Below, in pieces: positions 34,272 to 43,595 of a stretch of 64,000 nucleotides of DNA. Location of the stretch: positions 372,001-436,000 of the forward strand of contig JAZUIY010000015.1 of NCBI GenBank assembly GCA_045642465.1. Reading direction: 5' to 3'. The position numbers and the translations under genes are program-made. This DNA comes from RUG420 sp045642465. GTDB taxonomy: Bacteria; Bacillota; Clostridia; Oscillospirales; Acutalibacteraceae. The notes beneath the pieces are model-generated. The model was given only the letters and a program-made list of their open reading frames with translations, had not been told where the DNA came from and did not search any database. Every line of letters begins with the position of its first letter. Position 1 is the stretch's first letter.

Positions 34272-35933
34272 ATGCTATATAAAGGGTTTATGGGATTCTT
34301 GCATACAGAACAAATCAGTCTGGATGCTTCCTTTCTATGTAAAATAGTACGTTGTTTTGGAATACAGTTAAGGAATAATCAACTGTTCTTATTGAAAGTG
34401 TTGGAAGATTGTTTTTTGTCAGGAATTCTTATTTCTGTAGGCATTTGTTTTGCTCTAGAACGAAGAGGACTTGCATTTGAGCAATCTTGTCTGCTTTTAT
34501 TAGTTGTAATTTATTGTGCCGGAAAAGGAATCAGCACGTATAAAAAGTTGTATGTGATTTCCTATGAACCTTGGGCGTTAATGGCACCGATAAATAATAG
34601 GAAAATATTTTATTCTCAACTGGTTGTAGAGTGGCTTTTTTCGTTTGTTTACTCCGGCGCCATTTTGTTCTGCTTGACGAGTAGTTTTATCCTTGTTGGC
34701 TCATTCTTTGGTGGTCTATATCATTTTTGTTTTTCTGTTGTACTCGGGCTTTTTGTTTTTCTGATATCAGGTTTACTTTATTCTAGATATGTTTATCATC
34801 TTGTTACAAAACAAATAAGATGGACTCGCTTTTTATTATATTTTGGCTTTGCTGGTATCTTATGTTTTATCACAAAAAAAGTAGTGCAATTCGCATATAA
34901 AGTGCTTTTTAGTACGCATTTTCCAATTCACAATTTTACTGATGTTGCACTGGAAACTTGGGCTGATAAGGTAGATTATGAGTTTCAGAATCAGATACAT
35001 TTAATGACAATTGGAATTGAGAAAATATGTCAATTCGAAACCACGGAAGTTGGATTAGCCCTTTTAGTGGGAATACTGCTTTTGCTTTCTGTTCCCCCCA
35101 AATTTATTCCAATTGAGGGCAAAGTTCAAACACCTAGAGATCTTTTGTATGACTATGTCCTTATTCTGAAAAAAATAGGGAAAAAGAACTATGTATTCCA
35201 AAATTTGGTGGGCGACATATTGACGTATCGTTGGGAATTTGTTCGACCGGCTCCGCAGTTGTTTTTAGTGGAATATGAATCCATTGTTTGTTTTGCTTTG
35301 TGTTATAGCATATTACCGTTAGTTAACTCGTTATCACTTTCAGTACATATTTTGTTAGTTTGCAATTTACAAGTGTTAGCGTTGCAAAGCAAAGAGATTC
35401 GCAGCGAGTTGGCAGCTTTCTTTAATCTTAGCAGTAATAACAACTTGCTTGAGTTGTTGTATTTTAGTGTTGTGGATAAATCTGTTGTAAAAGAGAAAGA
35501 ACATCTTTTAGAGTGTATGATGGTTCCAACAATGGTGATTTTGTCTTTGTATGACTTAATAGGGTCTTTTGCCATGGGATACCCGATAATTGGCGTTGGC
35601 TTTTGTGTTTTTGTAGTATTCGGCAGCAGAATGTATGGCTTAATTCAAACATATATGTTACCAGATACCATTAATATTTCTTGCTTAGGAAAGCATGTGC
35701 TGGATGACAGCTTTGAAGAAGCGGAACTGGCTGATAAAATGCAAGAATATCCAAGAGTATTGCTCAATATGTTGCCAATGTACTATACTTTTTTTTTCCC
35801 GGTTTTTCCAAATATTCAAGGTGCCATGTTTGTAGCAGAATTAGCATATTTAGCCGTCGTGTGTTTGATGATTTTATTTGTTTGTACCTATTATGAAAAA
35901 AGACGAGAAAAAAATATCTACAAAAAAATCTAA
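34272..35933 (+). CDS. AS-48B-like multi-helix membrane protein for circular bacteriocin maturation
   Basis: 553 residues with about ten or more membrane segments, very Phe/Leu-rich and AT-rich in base composition. Length and position directly after the precursor gene match as-48B (about 568 residues in the enterococcal cluster), which is needed for production and may take part in cyclisation or export. No enzymatic motif is visible. The start codon is uncertain (34272 or 34290); neither has a strong RBS. Confidence 0.75.
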   Translation: MLYKGFMGFLHTEQISLDASFLCKIVRCFGIQLRNNQLFLLKVLEDCFLSGILISVGICFALERRGLAFEQSCLLLLVVIYCAGKGISTYKKLYVISYEPWALMAPINNRKIFYSQLVVEWLFSFVYSGAILFCLTSSFILVGSFFGGLYHFCFSVVLGLFVFLISGLLYSRYVYHLVTKQIRWTRFLLYFGFAGILCFITKKVVQFAYKVLFSTHFPIHNFTDVALETWADKVDYEFQNQIHLMTIGIEKICQFETTEVGLALLVGILLLLSVPPKFIPIEGKVQTPRDLLYDYVLILKKIGKKNYVFQNLVGDILTYRWEFVRPAPQLFLVEYESIVCFALCYSILPLVNSLSLSVHILLVCNLQVLALQSKEIRSELAAFFNLSSNNNLLELLYFSVVDKSVVKEKEHLLECMMVPTMVILSLYDLIGSFAMGYPIIGVGFCVFVVFGSRMYGLIQTYMLPDTINISCLGKHVLDDSFEEAELADKMQEYPRVLLNMLPMYYTFFFPVFPNIQGAMFVAELAYLAVVCLMILFVCTYYEKRREKNIYKKI

Positions 35934-36447
35934 TAATTATTATTCAAATCATTTCAATATGTTTTTGATAATAGTTTATGCAGTATACACTCTCGCTTTT
36001 ATTGTAAGTGGTGTATGTGGCTTTTTTAGATATGCAAAATTAGAACCAATTGTATTTGAAGGTGATAACACTGTTATTCAAATATTATTGAATAATTTTG
36101 AGGTTGAATTGTCTTTGCTTGTTTTGGGTGCCGTAACGTTAGGTATTTACTCGTTTTTAGTTACAATTTTAAATGGATTTATTTTAGGGTTTTCTATTAG
36201 TAATATTCCTTCTGGAAAAGCAATAGAAGTGCTTATAAAACATCTATTGCCTCACTTTGTTTTTGAGACGACTTCCTTTTTTTTGGCATCAACAATTGGC
36301 TTGGCGGGAATTGTAACACTTCTAGTATATATACTAACGGATCAAAGTGTTTCAAGAAATTGTATGTTAAAAATAAGAAATATCATAGTACTTTCAGTCA
36401 TTCTTTTAATAGTTGCAGCAGTAATAGAAGGGAGTATTAGCAAGTGA
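35893..36447 (+). CDS. SpoIIM/DUF95-family membrane protein (AS-48C-like)
   Basis: 184 residues from the ATG at 35893, overlapping the previous gene by 41 bases. Four to five helices; NNFEVELSLLVLGAVTLGIYS and ILNGFILGFSISNIP show the DUF95 (stage II sporulation M) pattern, with the conserved HLLPHFVFE following. A DUF95 protein is a constant part of circular bacteriocin clusters. An in-frame TTG five codons upstream is possible. Confidence 0.82.
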   Translation: MKKDEKKISTKKSNNYYSNHFNMFLIIVYAVYTLAFIVSGVCGFFRYAKLEPIVFEGDNTVIQILLNNFEVELSLLVLGAVTLGIYSFLVTILNGFILGFSISNIPSGKAIEVLIKHLLPHFVFETTSFFLASTIGLAGIVTLLVYILTDQSVSRNCMLKIRNIIVLSVILLIVAAVIEGSISK

Positions 36448-36929
36448 TAAAAAAATACAAGAGTGTTTTTTGCACGCAAATCCAAATGATAGCATTGGTG
36501 GGAAATGTTGTTCTAGCAAGTTTGCTTTATTATAAAAATTTGTTTTGTGATTTGGCTGATAAGACTCCTGCCATGGTAGTTATTATTGGGATATCTTTGT
36601 GTTCTTTTGTGCTTCTTTTGCTTTTGTCAACAGTTCTTTCCGCTTTTGAACACGCGGTGTATAAAGTATTTAATGAAAGCGTCTCTTTTCCTAGATTGAT
36701 TATGTTGACTTGGTTACTTGTGTCTCAATTTTTTTTGGCCAATTCCATTATTTTTCTATTTGAAAACAATGTAGGAAAAGCCGTTGGATTTAGTTGCTGT
36801 TTTCTACTATATATGCTCTTTTTTGTTAATTTGATAACAATTTTGGATGCGTCAAAAAGAGCATCACTTGCAAACATAACTCTTCTTTTTGGGCTAGGAT
36901 TATTACCAATATTACTTATATTGTATTGA
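36444..36929 (+). CDS. Membrane protein of the circular bacteriocin cluster (AS-48C1-like position)
   Basis: 161 residues, four to five hydrophobic helices, start overlapping the previous stop (GTGATAAAA context; GTG start at 36444). No motif was seen. Its place between the DUF95 gene and the ATPase gene corresponds to C1 in the AS-48 cluster. It may form the membrane part of the exporter with the following ATPase. Confidence 0.65.
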   Translation: MIKKYKSVFCTQIQMIALVGNVVLASLLYYKNLFCDLADKTPAMVVIIGISLCSFVLLLLLSTVLSAFEHAVYKVFNESVSFPRLIMLTWLLVSQFFLANSIIFLFENNVGKAVGFSCCFLLYMLFFVNLITILDASKRASLANITLLFGLGLLPILLILY

Positions 36930-36938
36930 GGAATTAGT

Positions 36939-37586
36939 ATGCTTTCAGTTTGTAATTTGTCATTCCATTACCCAAGTGGAGACGACGTTCTTTCTAATGT
37001 GAATCTAACTGTTTCAAAAGGGGAATGCGTCTTTTTAGAAGGGCGGAACGGTACAGGAAAATCTACGTTATTAAAGTTGGTATCGGGTTTATTAACCCCT
37101 ACGAATGGGAACATTCATTTTGAAGACTTTACACCAAAGGAAAACGGATTTAAACAACGTTTACTCTATATTCCACCGGAGCCTTTAGTGTTGGGCTCTC
37201 TTACCGGATATGAGCATAGTAAGTTATGTAAAGAGTGGTGGAATTGTAAAGATATAGAAGGCTATGATAAGCAATTTTCGTATTTTTCCGAAATGCTTGC
37301 ATTAGAGCCATATTTATCTCTGCCGCTCAATCAGTGTTCAAATGGGACACAATATAAAATTTATCTTGCAGTTATGTTGGCCCGGAATCCATCTTTAATC
37401 TTGCTGGATGAACCGTTTACCTCTATGGATAAAATATCTCAAGATCATATAACGAACTATTTGCTGGAATATAAAAGCAACGCTGCCATAGTACTGGTAA
37501 CGCATCAAGAAGAATTTTCAAACAAATTGGCAGATGCCCATTTGTTATTAAAAGATAACGTTATAAACGAGGTGGAAAACAAATGA
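36939..37586 (+). CDS. ABC transporter ATPase of the circular bacteriocin cluster (AS-48D-like)
   Basis: 215 residues. Walker A is GRNGTGKST and Walker B SLILLDEP. The signature region reads QCSNGTQYKI rather than LSGGQ, and the switch His is in VLVTHQEE. With the membrane proteins upstream it should make the dedicated exporter or self-protection pump. It is AT-rich like its neighbours. Confidence 0.88.
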   Translation: MLSVCNLSFHYPSGDDVLSNVNLTVSKGECVFLEGRNGTGKSTLLKLVSGLLTPTNGNIHFEDFTPKENGFKQRLLYIPPEPLVLGSLTGYEHSKLCKEWWNCKDIEGYDKQFSYFSEMLALEPYLSLPLNQCSNGTQYKIYLAVMLARNPSLILLDEPFTSMDKISQDHITNYLLEYKSNAAIVLVTHQEEFSNKLADAHLLLKDNVINEVENK

Positions 37587-37777
37587 ATAAAAGAAGACTG
37601 ATTTTGATGATTGTATTTTTGCTTGTAATAGTAGTGGGAGTGGTTCTCCTTAAAATGGAAGTATGCACGGTACTTTGGCAAAAAGTGATAATCGGAATTG
37701 TAATCGGTATGAGCGTTAGTTTTTTCACTGGGGTTGCTTTCCCTTCTTCAAAAGACGATTATAGTGAAGAAGAATGA
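37583..37777 (+). CDS. Small immunity-type membrane protein (AS-48D1-like)
   Basis: 64 residues overlapping the ATPase gene as ATGA. Two hydrophobic helices (LILMIVFLLVIVVGVVLL and VIIGIVIGMSVSFFTGVAF) are followed by an acidic tail. Size, topology and terminal position match the AS-48D1 immunity peptide. Immunity function is inferred from position and topology only. Confidence 0.7.
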   Translation: MNKRRLILMIVFLLVIVVGVVLLKMEVCTVLWQKVIIGIVIGMSVSFFTGVAFPSSKDDYSEEE

Positions 37778-37840
37778 GCCTAAGTTGGAAAAAGTAGATA
37801 AAAATTTACTGCAATTAGAAAAAGAAGCAGCAGAATAGAG

Positions 37841-37873
37841 AAAGAGACCAAGATAGCCCTTGGTCTCTTTTTT
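37841..37873 (+). terminator. Rho-independent terminator after the bacteriocin cluster
   Basis: The stem AAAGAGACCAAG/CTTGGTCTCTTT is followed by further Ts, before a TATAAT box (37891-37896) of the next operon. The 60 bases before it read as a short unassigned open frame (VDKNLLQLEKEAAE), possibly the remnant of another gene. Confidence 0.85.
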
Positions 37874-37918
37874 GTTATGCGTTTTTTTGGTATAATAATT
37901 CAGATTGAGGTGATATTT

Positions 37919-38338
37919 ATGAATGAAGATATTTTCCGCAAGAAGAGCTTAGATAAAATGAAATCTCCGGAAAGCTTAAACGACTATGTCCGTGTTTCCA
38001 ACCCGGGCGTATGGCTGCTTTTGGTTTCCGTTATTATTCTGTTGATTGGCGCCTGTGTATGGAGTATTTTTGGCACCATTGAAAGCACATTGAATGCAGA
38101 AGCTTCTGTCAGGGACGGCGTAACAATTTGCTATGTTTCCGAGAAGAACCTGAACCGGGTAAGGCCGGGCATGGATGTTTATATTGATGATGTAGACGGT
38201 ACCCTCTGTGCCATAGGGGAAAAGAGTAAGAAGGGCTACGTTTGTACCATTGAGATGGAGGAAGACCTGCCGGATGGTACCTATTCGGCCGAAATTGTGA
38301 CGGAGAAAGTCAAACCAATTTCCTTTGTACTGAATTGA
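37919..38338 (+). CDS. NHLP-system HlyD-like secretion protein (short)
   Basis: 139 residues from the ATG at 37919 (GAGGTG upstream). One membrane helix (VWLLLVSVIILLIGACVWSI) follows a cytosolic start, then a small beta-rich domain. It resembles the N-terminal part of the HlyD-type secretion proteins of NHLP/NHLM peptide export systems (TIGR03794 type), without the long coiled coil. It is followed by the two ABC genes in the order usual for that system. Confidence 0.72.
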   Translation: MNEDIFRKKSLDKMKSPESLNDYVRVSNPGVWLLLVSVIILLIGACVWSIFGTIESTLNAEASVRDGVTICYVSEKNLNRVRPGMDVYIDDVDGTLCAIGEKSKKGYVCTIEMEEDLPDGTYSAEIVTEKVKPISFVLN

Positions 38339-38348
38339 GGTAACATTC

Positions 38349-40523
38349 ATGTCGGATAAGATAAAACAGCCGGTTCGGCAAGGCGTTGCCAAAGTTCCCG
38401 TAGTCATGCAGCTGGAAGCGCTGGAATGCGGGGCAGCAAGCCTTTGTATGATCTTGGCATATTACAACAAATGGGTTCCGCTGGAACAGGTACGGCTGGA
38501 CTGCGGTGTCTCCCGAGACGGCTCGAATGCGTTGAACGTAATTAAGGCCGCGCGGCACTATGGGCTGGAGGCGAAAGGCTTCCGCTATGAAGTGGACACC
38601 ATTAAACAGAACGGTACGTTCCCGTGCATTATCCATTGGAACTTTAACCACTTTGTGGTATTAGATGGGTTCAAGGGAAACAAGGTGTATTTGAACGACC
38701 CGGCCAGGGGCGCATACACCGTTTCCATGGAAACCTTTGATGAATCCTTTACCGGAATCTGCTTGGAGTTTAAACCGAAGGAAGACTTCGTTCCGTCGGG
38801 AAAACCGGAAAGCATGTTGTCTTTCGCCGCCAAGCGCTTAAAGGGTACCGGCGCGGCCTTGGTGTTCACCGCACTGACCGCCATTATTGCGTCCTTAATG
38901 GGCGTACTGACACCGGCCTTTTCCAGAGTCTTCTTAGACCGCTTGCTGACCCACCAGAATCCGGACTGGGTAATGCCATTCTTGGCATTGCTTTTGGGCT
39001 TCAACCTCATTCAAATTATCATGTCTGCCGTGCAGGCCGTTTACAGCCTTCGCATTAACGGCAAAATGGCTGCGGTGGGCAACGCCACCTACATGTGGAA
39101 AGTGCTGTCCATGCCAATGGACTTTTTCTCCCAGCGTATGGCCGGTGACATCCAGCAGCGGCAGAGTTCCAATGCGTCCATTGCCAACACGTTAATTAAC
39201 ACCTTTGGACCGCTGGTGCTCCACTTTGGCATGATGATTTTCTACTTCATTGTCATGATGCGATACAGTGTACTCCTCACCATTGTAGGCCTGTCTTCGT
39301 TGCTGATTAGTGCACTGGTATCCAGATACATTTCTAAAAAACGGGTGAACATTACCCGGGTCTCCATGAGAGACAACGCCAAATTGGCCACGGCCACGGT
39401 TGCCGGGATTGAAATGATTGAAAGCATAAAATCCAGCGGTGCGGAAAACGGCTACTTTGCCAAGTGGTCCGGCTTCCAAGCCAGCGTCAATACCCAAAAC
39501 GTAAAGTACTTAAAACTGAACCAGTATTTGGGTATGATTCCACAGTTCCTTTCCGTTTTGGCCAACAATCTGGTTATGATTATTGGTGTTTGGCTTACCA
39601 TGGAAGGACAGTTCTCCGTTGGTATGATTATGGCCTTCCAGGGCTTCTTGACGTCCTTTATGGAACCGGCCATGACCTTGGTCAGCGCAGGACAAACCTT
39701 ACAGGAAATGCGGACCCAAATGGAACGGGTAGACGACGTTATGGAGTATCCGACAACGGAAACCTTTGCACCGGATTCTTCTGATGACGAAGAGTTCCAT
39801 AAGCTCAGCGGTTTGGTGGAACTGAAGAATGTCACCTTCGGTTATGCACCACTGGCTGACCCAATTATTGAAGATTTAAACCTTACCATTGAAGCAGGGA
39901 AGACTGTAGCCATTGTCGGTGCTTCCGGCTGTGGTAAGAGTACCATATCCAAACTGATTTCCGGACTTTACCCGGTTTGGGACGGGGAAATCCTCTTTGA
40001 CGGAAAACCTCACCGGGAAATCAACCGCAATGTCTTCCACGGCTCCTTCGCCGTTGTAGATCAGGATATTATCCTCTTTGAAGACACCATTGAAAATAAC
40101 ATCAAAATGTGGGACGAGAGCATCCAAGACTTTGAAGTCATCCTTGCTGCCAGAGATGCCCAGCTCCATGACGATATCATGGAACGTCCAAACGGGTATC
40201 AGCACAAGCTGATTGAAGGCGGTAAAGACTTCTCCGGCGGACAGCGCCAGCGAATGGAAATTGCCCGTGTCTTGGCTCAGGATCCTACCATTATTATTTT
40301 GGATGAGGCAACATCTGCACTGGATGCCAAAACGGAATACGAAGTGGTTAAGGCCATTCGTGCCCGTGGCATTACCTGCATCATTATTGCCCACAGACTG
40401 TCCACCATCCGTTCTTGTGACGAAATTATTGTTATGGACCATGGTTCTATTAAGGACCGTGGTACCCACGCAGAACTGATGGAAAACAGCACTCTTTATC
40501 AAGAACTGGTAACTGCAGAATAA
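38349..40523 (+). CDS. NHLP-type peptidase/permease/ATPase peptide exporter
   Basis: 724 residues. The N-terminal C39 peptidase has its catalytic Cys in QLEALECGAASLCMILAYY, His in HWNFNHFVVLDG and the Asp in LNDPARG, so it looks active. About six membrane helices follow, then an ABC ATPase with GASGCGKST, SGGQRQRMEIARVL and IIILDEATSALD. Such proteins cleave a leader after a double-glycine-type site and export the core (TIGR03796 type). It works with the second ABC protein encoded next. The likely substrate is the 64-aa peptide at 43301. Confidence 0.93.
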   Translation: MSDKIKQPVRQGVAKVPVVMQLEALECGAASLCMILAYYNKWVPLEQVRLDCGVSRDGSNALNVIKAARHYGLEAKGFRYEVDTIKQNGTFPCIIHWNFNHFVVLDGFKGNKVYLNDPARGAYTVSMETFDESFTGICLEFKPKEDFVPSGKPESMLSFAAKRLKGTGAALVFTALTAIIASLMGVLTPAFSRVFLDRLLTHQNPDWVMPFLALLLGFNLIQIIMSAVQAVYSLRINGKMAAVGNATYMWKVLSMPMDFFSQRMAGDIQQRQSSNASIANTLINTFGPLVLHFGMMIFYFIVMMRYSVLLTIVGLSSLLISALVSRYISKKRVNITRVSMRDNAKLATATVAGIEMIESIKSSGAENGYFAKWSGFQASVNTQNVKYLKLNQYLGMIPQFLSVLANNLVMIIGVWLTMEGQFSVGMIMAFQGFLTSFMEPAMTLVSAGQTLQEMRTQMERVDDVMEYPTTETFAPDSSDDEEFHKLSGLVELKNVTFGYAPLADPIIEDLNLTIEAGKTVAIVGASGCGKSTISKLISGLYPVWDGEILFDGKPHREINRNVFHGSFAVVDQDIILFEDTIENNIKMWDESIQDFEVILAARDAQLHDDIMERPNGYQHKLIEGGKDFSGGQRQRMEIARVLAQDPTIIILDEATSALDAKTEYEVVKAIRARGITCIIIAHRLSTIRSCDEIIVMDHGSIKDRGTHAELMENSTLYQELVTAE

Positions 40524-40537
40524 AGGAGGTGTTCGCA

Positions 40538-42733
40538 TTGAACTGGTTCGATGAACAAATTCGATACCGTCAGGAAAAAGACGATGAAACCTTTGCGGAC
40601 GCCATTGATAGCATTGCCGGAGCGGTTATGGGCCAGCGTCTGACAGAAGCGTTGGACAGCAAAGAAATTGCCCAGTCCGCTATTGAAGAAATTCTCAAAT
40701 TCTACCATGTGAAGATGAAGAACGAAGAACTTCCTTCACAGATTACCACCGTAGATGAACAGCTGGACTTCCGCATTCGTCCCTTTGGCATTATGCGCCG
40801 TACAGTCCAACTAGACCACGGCTGGTATAAACATGCCGTAGGCCCAATGCTGGGTACTTTAAAGGAAGATGGCTCTGCCATTGCCTTAATGCCGGACAAG
40901 TTTGCCGGCTACTCCTACCTGGATTTAAAAACCGGCCAGCGGGTGAAGCTCAACCGCAAAACCGAAAAACGCATAGAGGAAGAGGCGGTTTGCTTTTACA
41001 AGCCGCTGCCAATGAAGCCGCTGACGGTAAAGGACCTTTTAAAATTCTGTGTAGAACAGTTGGGTCCATCTGACGTCCTGGTTTACATTGTACTCATGAT
41101 ACTTTCTACGTTATTGGGTATGCTGTCACCAATCTTTACCAAGTGGCTGTTCGGTTATGTTTTGGCATCCAAGAGTGTAGAAGTACTGGTTGCACTGGCA
41201 GTCTTCATGATCTGCTTCTCCATCTGCCAGCTGTGCTTCTCGGCCTTCCAAACCTTAATCAATTCCCGCATCAGTATGAAACAGGACATTGCGGTACAGG
41301 CTGCGGTAATGAACCGTATTCTCAACCTGCCGCCGTCCTTCTTTAAAGAGTATTCCTCCGGTGAACTGAACCAGAGAGCATCCTACATTCAAACCCTTTG
41401 CAGTACGCTCTTTACCTCATTAGGGGCCACCGGGTTAACCTCTTTATTCTCCCTGGTTTATATTGCCCAGGTCTTTGTTTACGCACCGGCTTTGGTGGTA
41501 CCATCTCTGTTAATTACACTGGCCACCATTGTGGTATCTCTGATTACCACCTTCATGCAGATGAAAATTACCAGGGAACGGATGCTCTATAGCTCCAAAA
41601 CCAGTGGTATGACCTATGCCATGATTACCGGCATGCAGAAAATCAAATTGGCCCATGCAGAAAAAAGAATGTTCTCCCGTTGGGGAAAACAGTATGCCAA
41701 AGAGGCTCAAGTTACGTATAACCCACCGACGTTTATTAAATTGAGCAACACCATTATCTTGGCAATCTCTTTGCTGGGTTCTTTAATCCTTTACTATTTG
41801 GCCATTGAAAGTAACGTCAGCGTAGCAGACTATTACGCATTCAATGCCGCCTACAGTATGGTTTCCGCCGCCTTTGCCTCTTTGGCAGGTTTGGCAATTA
41901 CCTTTGCCAACATCAAACCAATTCTGGAAATGGCAAAACCAATTATGGAAGCTACCCCGGAAATTGCCGAAGGCAAAGAACAGATTTCGGAGCTGAAAGG
42001 CTACATTACGCTCAGCCATGTCAGCTTCCGTTATGAAGACAGCATGCCATTTGTCTTAGAGGATTTTTCACTTCAGATTAATCCGGGTGAATACCTTGCT
42101 GTTGTCGGTTCTACCGGCTGCGGTAAATCCACCTTGATGAGACTGCTCTTAGGCTTTGAAACGCCACAAAGAGGTACGGTATACTATGACGGGAAAGATA
42201 TTTCCCGTGTAGACCTCCGCTCTTTGCGCCGAAGAATTGGCGCGGTCATGCAGGACGGCAAGCTGTTCCTAGGAGATATTTTCTCCAACATTACCATTTC
42301 CGCTCCACAGCTGACCTTGCAGGAAGCGTGGGAGGCTGCGGAAATTGCCTCCGTTGCAGATGACATCCGTGCCATGCCAATGGGCATGCACACCGTCATT
42401 TCCGAAGGACAGGGCGGAATCTCCGGCGGACAGCGCCAGCGTCTCTTGATTGCCCGCGCCGTTGCACCGAAGCCAAAAATATTAATGTTTGACGAAGCTA
42501 CGTCTGCGTTAGATAATGTTACTCAGAAAAAAGTGTCCGAAGCCATTGACGGACTGAACTGCACCAGGGTGGTAATCGCACATCGCCTTAGCACCATTAA
42601 GCATGCAGATAGAATCATCTTCTTAGAAAAGGGCAAAATTGTGGAAGATGGAACCTACGACGAACTCATAGACAAGAATGGCAAGTTCGCCGAACTGGTT
42701 GCCCGCCAGCGTCTGGACATTGACGCAGAATAA
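40538..42733 (+). CDS. NHLP-type exporter, second permease/ATPase
   Basis: 731 residues from the TTG at 40538, seven bases after GGAGGT; a GTG nine bases earlier lies inside the Shine-Dalgarno. The ~190-residue N-terminal cytosolic domain lacks the C39 residues. Six membrane helices and an ABC ATPase follow (GSTGCGKST, ISGGQRQRLLIARAV, ILMFDEATSALD). It corresponds to the TIGR03797-type second subunit and presumably forms a heterodimer with the peptidase-bearing half. Confidence 0.9.
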   Translation: MNWFDEQIRYRQEKDDETFADAIDSIAGAVMGQRLTEALDSKEIAQSAIEEILKFYHVKMKNEELPSQITTVDEQLDFRIRPFGIMRRTVQLDHGWYKHAVGPMLGTLKEDGSAIALMPDKFAGYSYLDLKTGQRVKLNRKTEKRIEEEAVCFYKPLPMKPLTVKDLLKFCVEQLGPSDVLVYIVLMILSTLLGMLSPIFTKWLFGYVLASKSVEVLVALAVFMICFSICQLCFSAFQTLINSRISMKQDIAVQAAVMNRILNLPPSFFKEYSSGELNQRASYIQTLCSTLFTSLGATGLTSLFSLVYIAQVFVYAPALVVPSLLITLATIVVSLITTFMQMKITRERMLYSSKTSGMTYAMITGMQKIKLAHAEKRMFSRWGKQYAKEAQVTYNPPTFIKLSNTIILAISLLGSLILYYLAIESNVSVADYYAFNAAYSMVSAAFASLAGLAITFANIKPILEMAKPIMEATPEIAEGKEQISELKGYITLSHVSFRYEDSMPFVLEDFSLQINPGEYLAVVGSTGCGKSTLMRLLLGFETPQRGTVYYDGKDISRVDLRSLRRRIGAVMQDGKLFLGDIFSNITISAPQLTLQEAWEAAEIASVADDIRAMPMGMHTVISEGQGGISGGQRQRLLIARAVAPKPKILMFDEATSALDNVTQKKVSEAIDGLNCTRVVIAHRLSTIKHADRIIFLEKGKIVEDGTYDELIDKNGKFAELVARQRLDIDAE

Positions 42734-42753
42734 CTGGAAAAGGAGGCTTTGCT

Positions 42754-43230
42754 GTGAACGAGCAGATTTACATTGATTACCACGAACGTGTACTGCGCTA
42801 CATTCAAAGTAGAGTCAACGACATTAACCTGGCCGAGGATTTGACTTCTGACGTATTTTTAAAGATTTACGAAAAGATTGATACCTTCGACGAAACCAAA
42901 GCATCTCTTTCCACCTGGATCTTCACCATTACCCGAAACCGCCTGACGGACTATTACCGGGTACGCCGTGTACACTCTGAGGTTCCGGAAACCATGGAAG
43001 AGGATTTCAACCTAGAAGACGCCGTCTGTAACCAAGACACCTTGGAAGCCTTGGCAGACGCTCTGGAGCAGATGCCGGAGCGGGAGCGTGACATCATTAT
43101 TCTCCGCTACTATAGCGGCAAAACCTTGAAGGATATTGCAGCCCGCTTAGACATTTCTTATGCCTACGTGAAGTTGCTGCACAACAAGGCGTTGATGATG
43201 TTGAGAGAATACTTGGAAGACAGTTATTAA
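42754..43230 (+). CDS. ECF-type RNA polymerase sigma factor
   Basis: 158 residues from a GTG with AAGGAGG seven bases upstream. Region 2 (YHERVLRYIQSRVNDINLAEDLTSDVFLKIYE) binds core and the -10 box. Region 4 has the helix-turn-helix KTLKDIAARLDISYAYVKLLHNKAL. No anti-sigma gene follows. Placed between the exporter and the peptide gene, it probably controls their expression. Confidence 0.92.
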   Translation: MNEQIYIDYHERVLRYIQSRVNDINLAEDLTSDVFLKIYEKIDTFDETKASLSTWIFTITRNRLTDYYRVRRVHSEVPETMEEDFNLEDAVCNQDTLEALADALEQMPERERDIIILRYYSGKTLKDIAARLDISYAYVKLLHNKALMMLREYLEDSY

Positions 43231-43300
43231 TTTTGTAGCCATTTTTCCGAGAAGTACGTATAACTAGGTGAAAACACCAATAAATGATGGAGGTAACAGT

Positions 43301-43495
43301 ATGGAAAACAAATTGAAATCTATGTTTGAATATCAGCGTTTTGAAAATAATGAACGTTTAAACAAATTGATTCAGGAAACCGAAAGCCGTTACGGCGCTG
43401 CCCTCTCCGAGGAAGACTTGTTCTTCGTTAATGCAGCCGGCGTCGACACCGCTTGGGACGTCCAGAACAACACAAATGTAGATACTGAGGAATAA
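43301..43495 (+). CDS. 64-aa putative ribosomal peptide precursor
   Basis: Start at 43301, with GGAGGT six bases upstream. Residues 1-47 look like a leader: a charged amphipathic helix (NERLNKLIQETESRYGA) and then LSEEDLFFVNAAG, which parallels the LSDEELExVAGG ending of NHLP-type leaders. Cleavage after AAG would release a 17-residue acidic core (VDTAWDVQNNTNVDTEE) without Cys. No modifying enzyme (lanthipeptide synthase, radical SAM, YcaO) lies nearby, so the exported form may be unmodified, for example a signal. The gene is followed by its own terminator. Confidence 0.65.
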   Translation: MENKLKSMFEYQRFENNERLNKLIQETESRYGAALSEEDLFFVNAAGVDTAWDVQNNTNVDTEE

Positions 43496-43506
43496 TCTCA
43501 GAAAGA

Positions 43507-43540
43507 AAGCCCGAAAGCCTATGCTTTCGGGCCTTTTATT
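43507..43540 (+). terminator. Rho-independent terminator
   Basis: The stem AAGCCCGAAAGC/GCTTTCGGGCTT-like (43507-43535) is followed by a T-rich stretch. It ends the exporter/sigma/peptide operon. Confidence 0.88.
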
Positions 43541-43595
43541 TTTGTGGAACCAAGGGAAGTATAGTATAATGAGCAAAACGAGAAGGAGGGACCTT

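Noticed and set aside
37776..37840. Short frame after the immunity gene (VDKNLLQLEKEAAE)
   Set aside because: No start codon or ribosome site in frame; at best a remnant of another gene.
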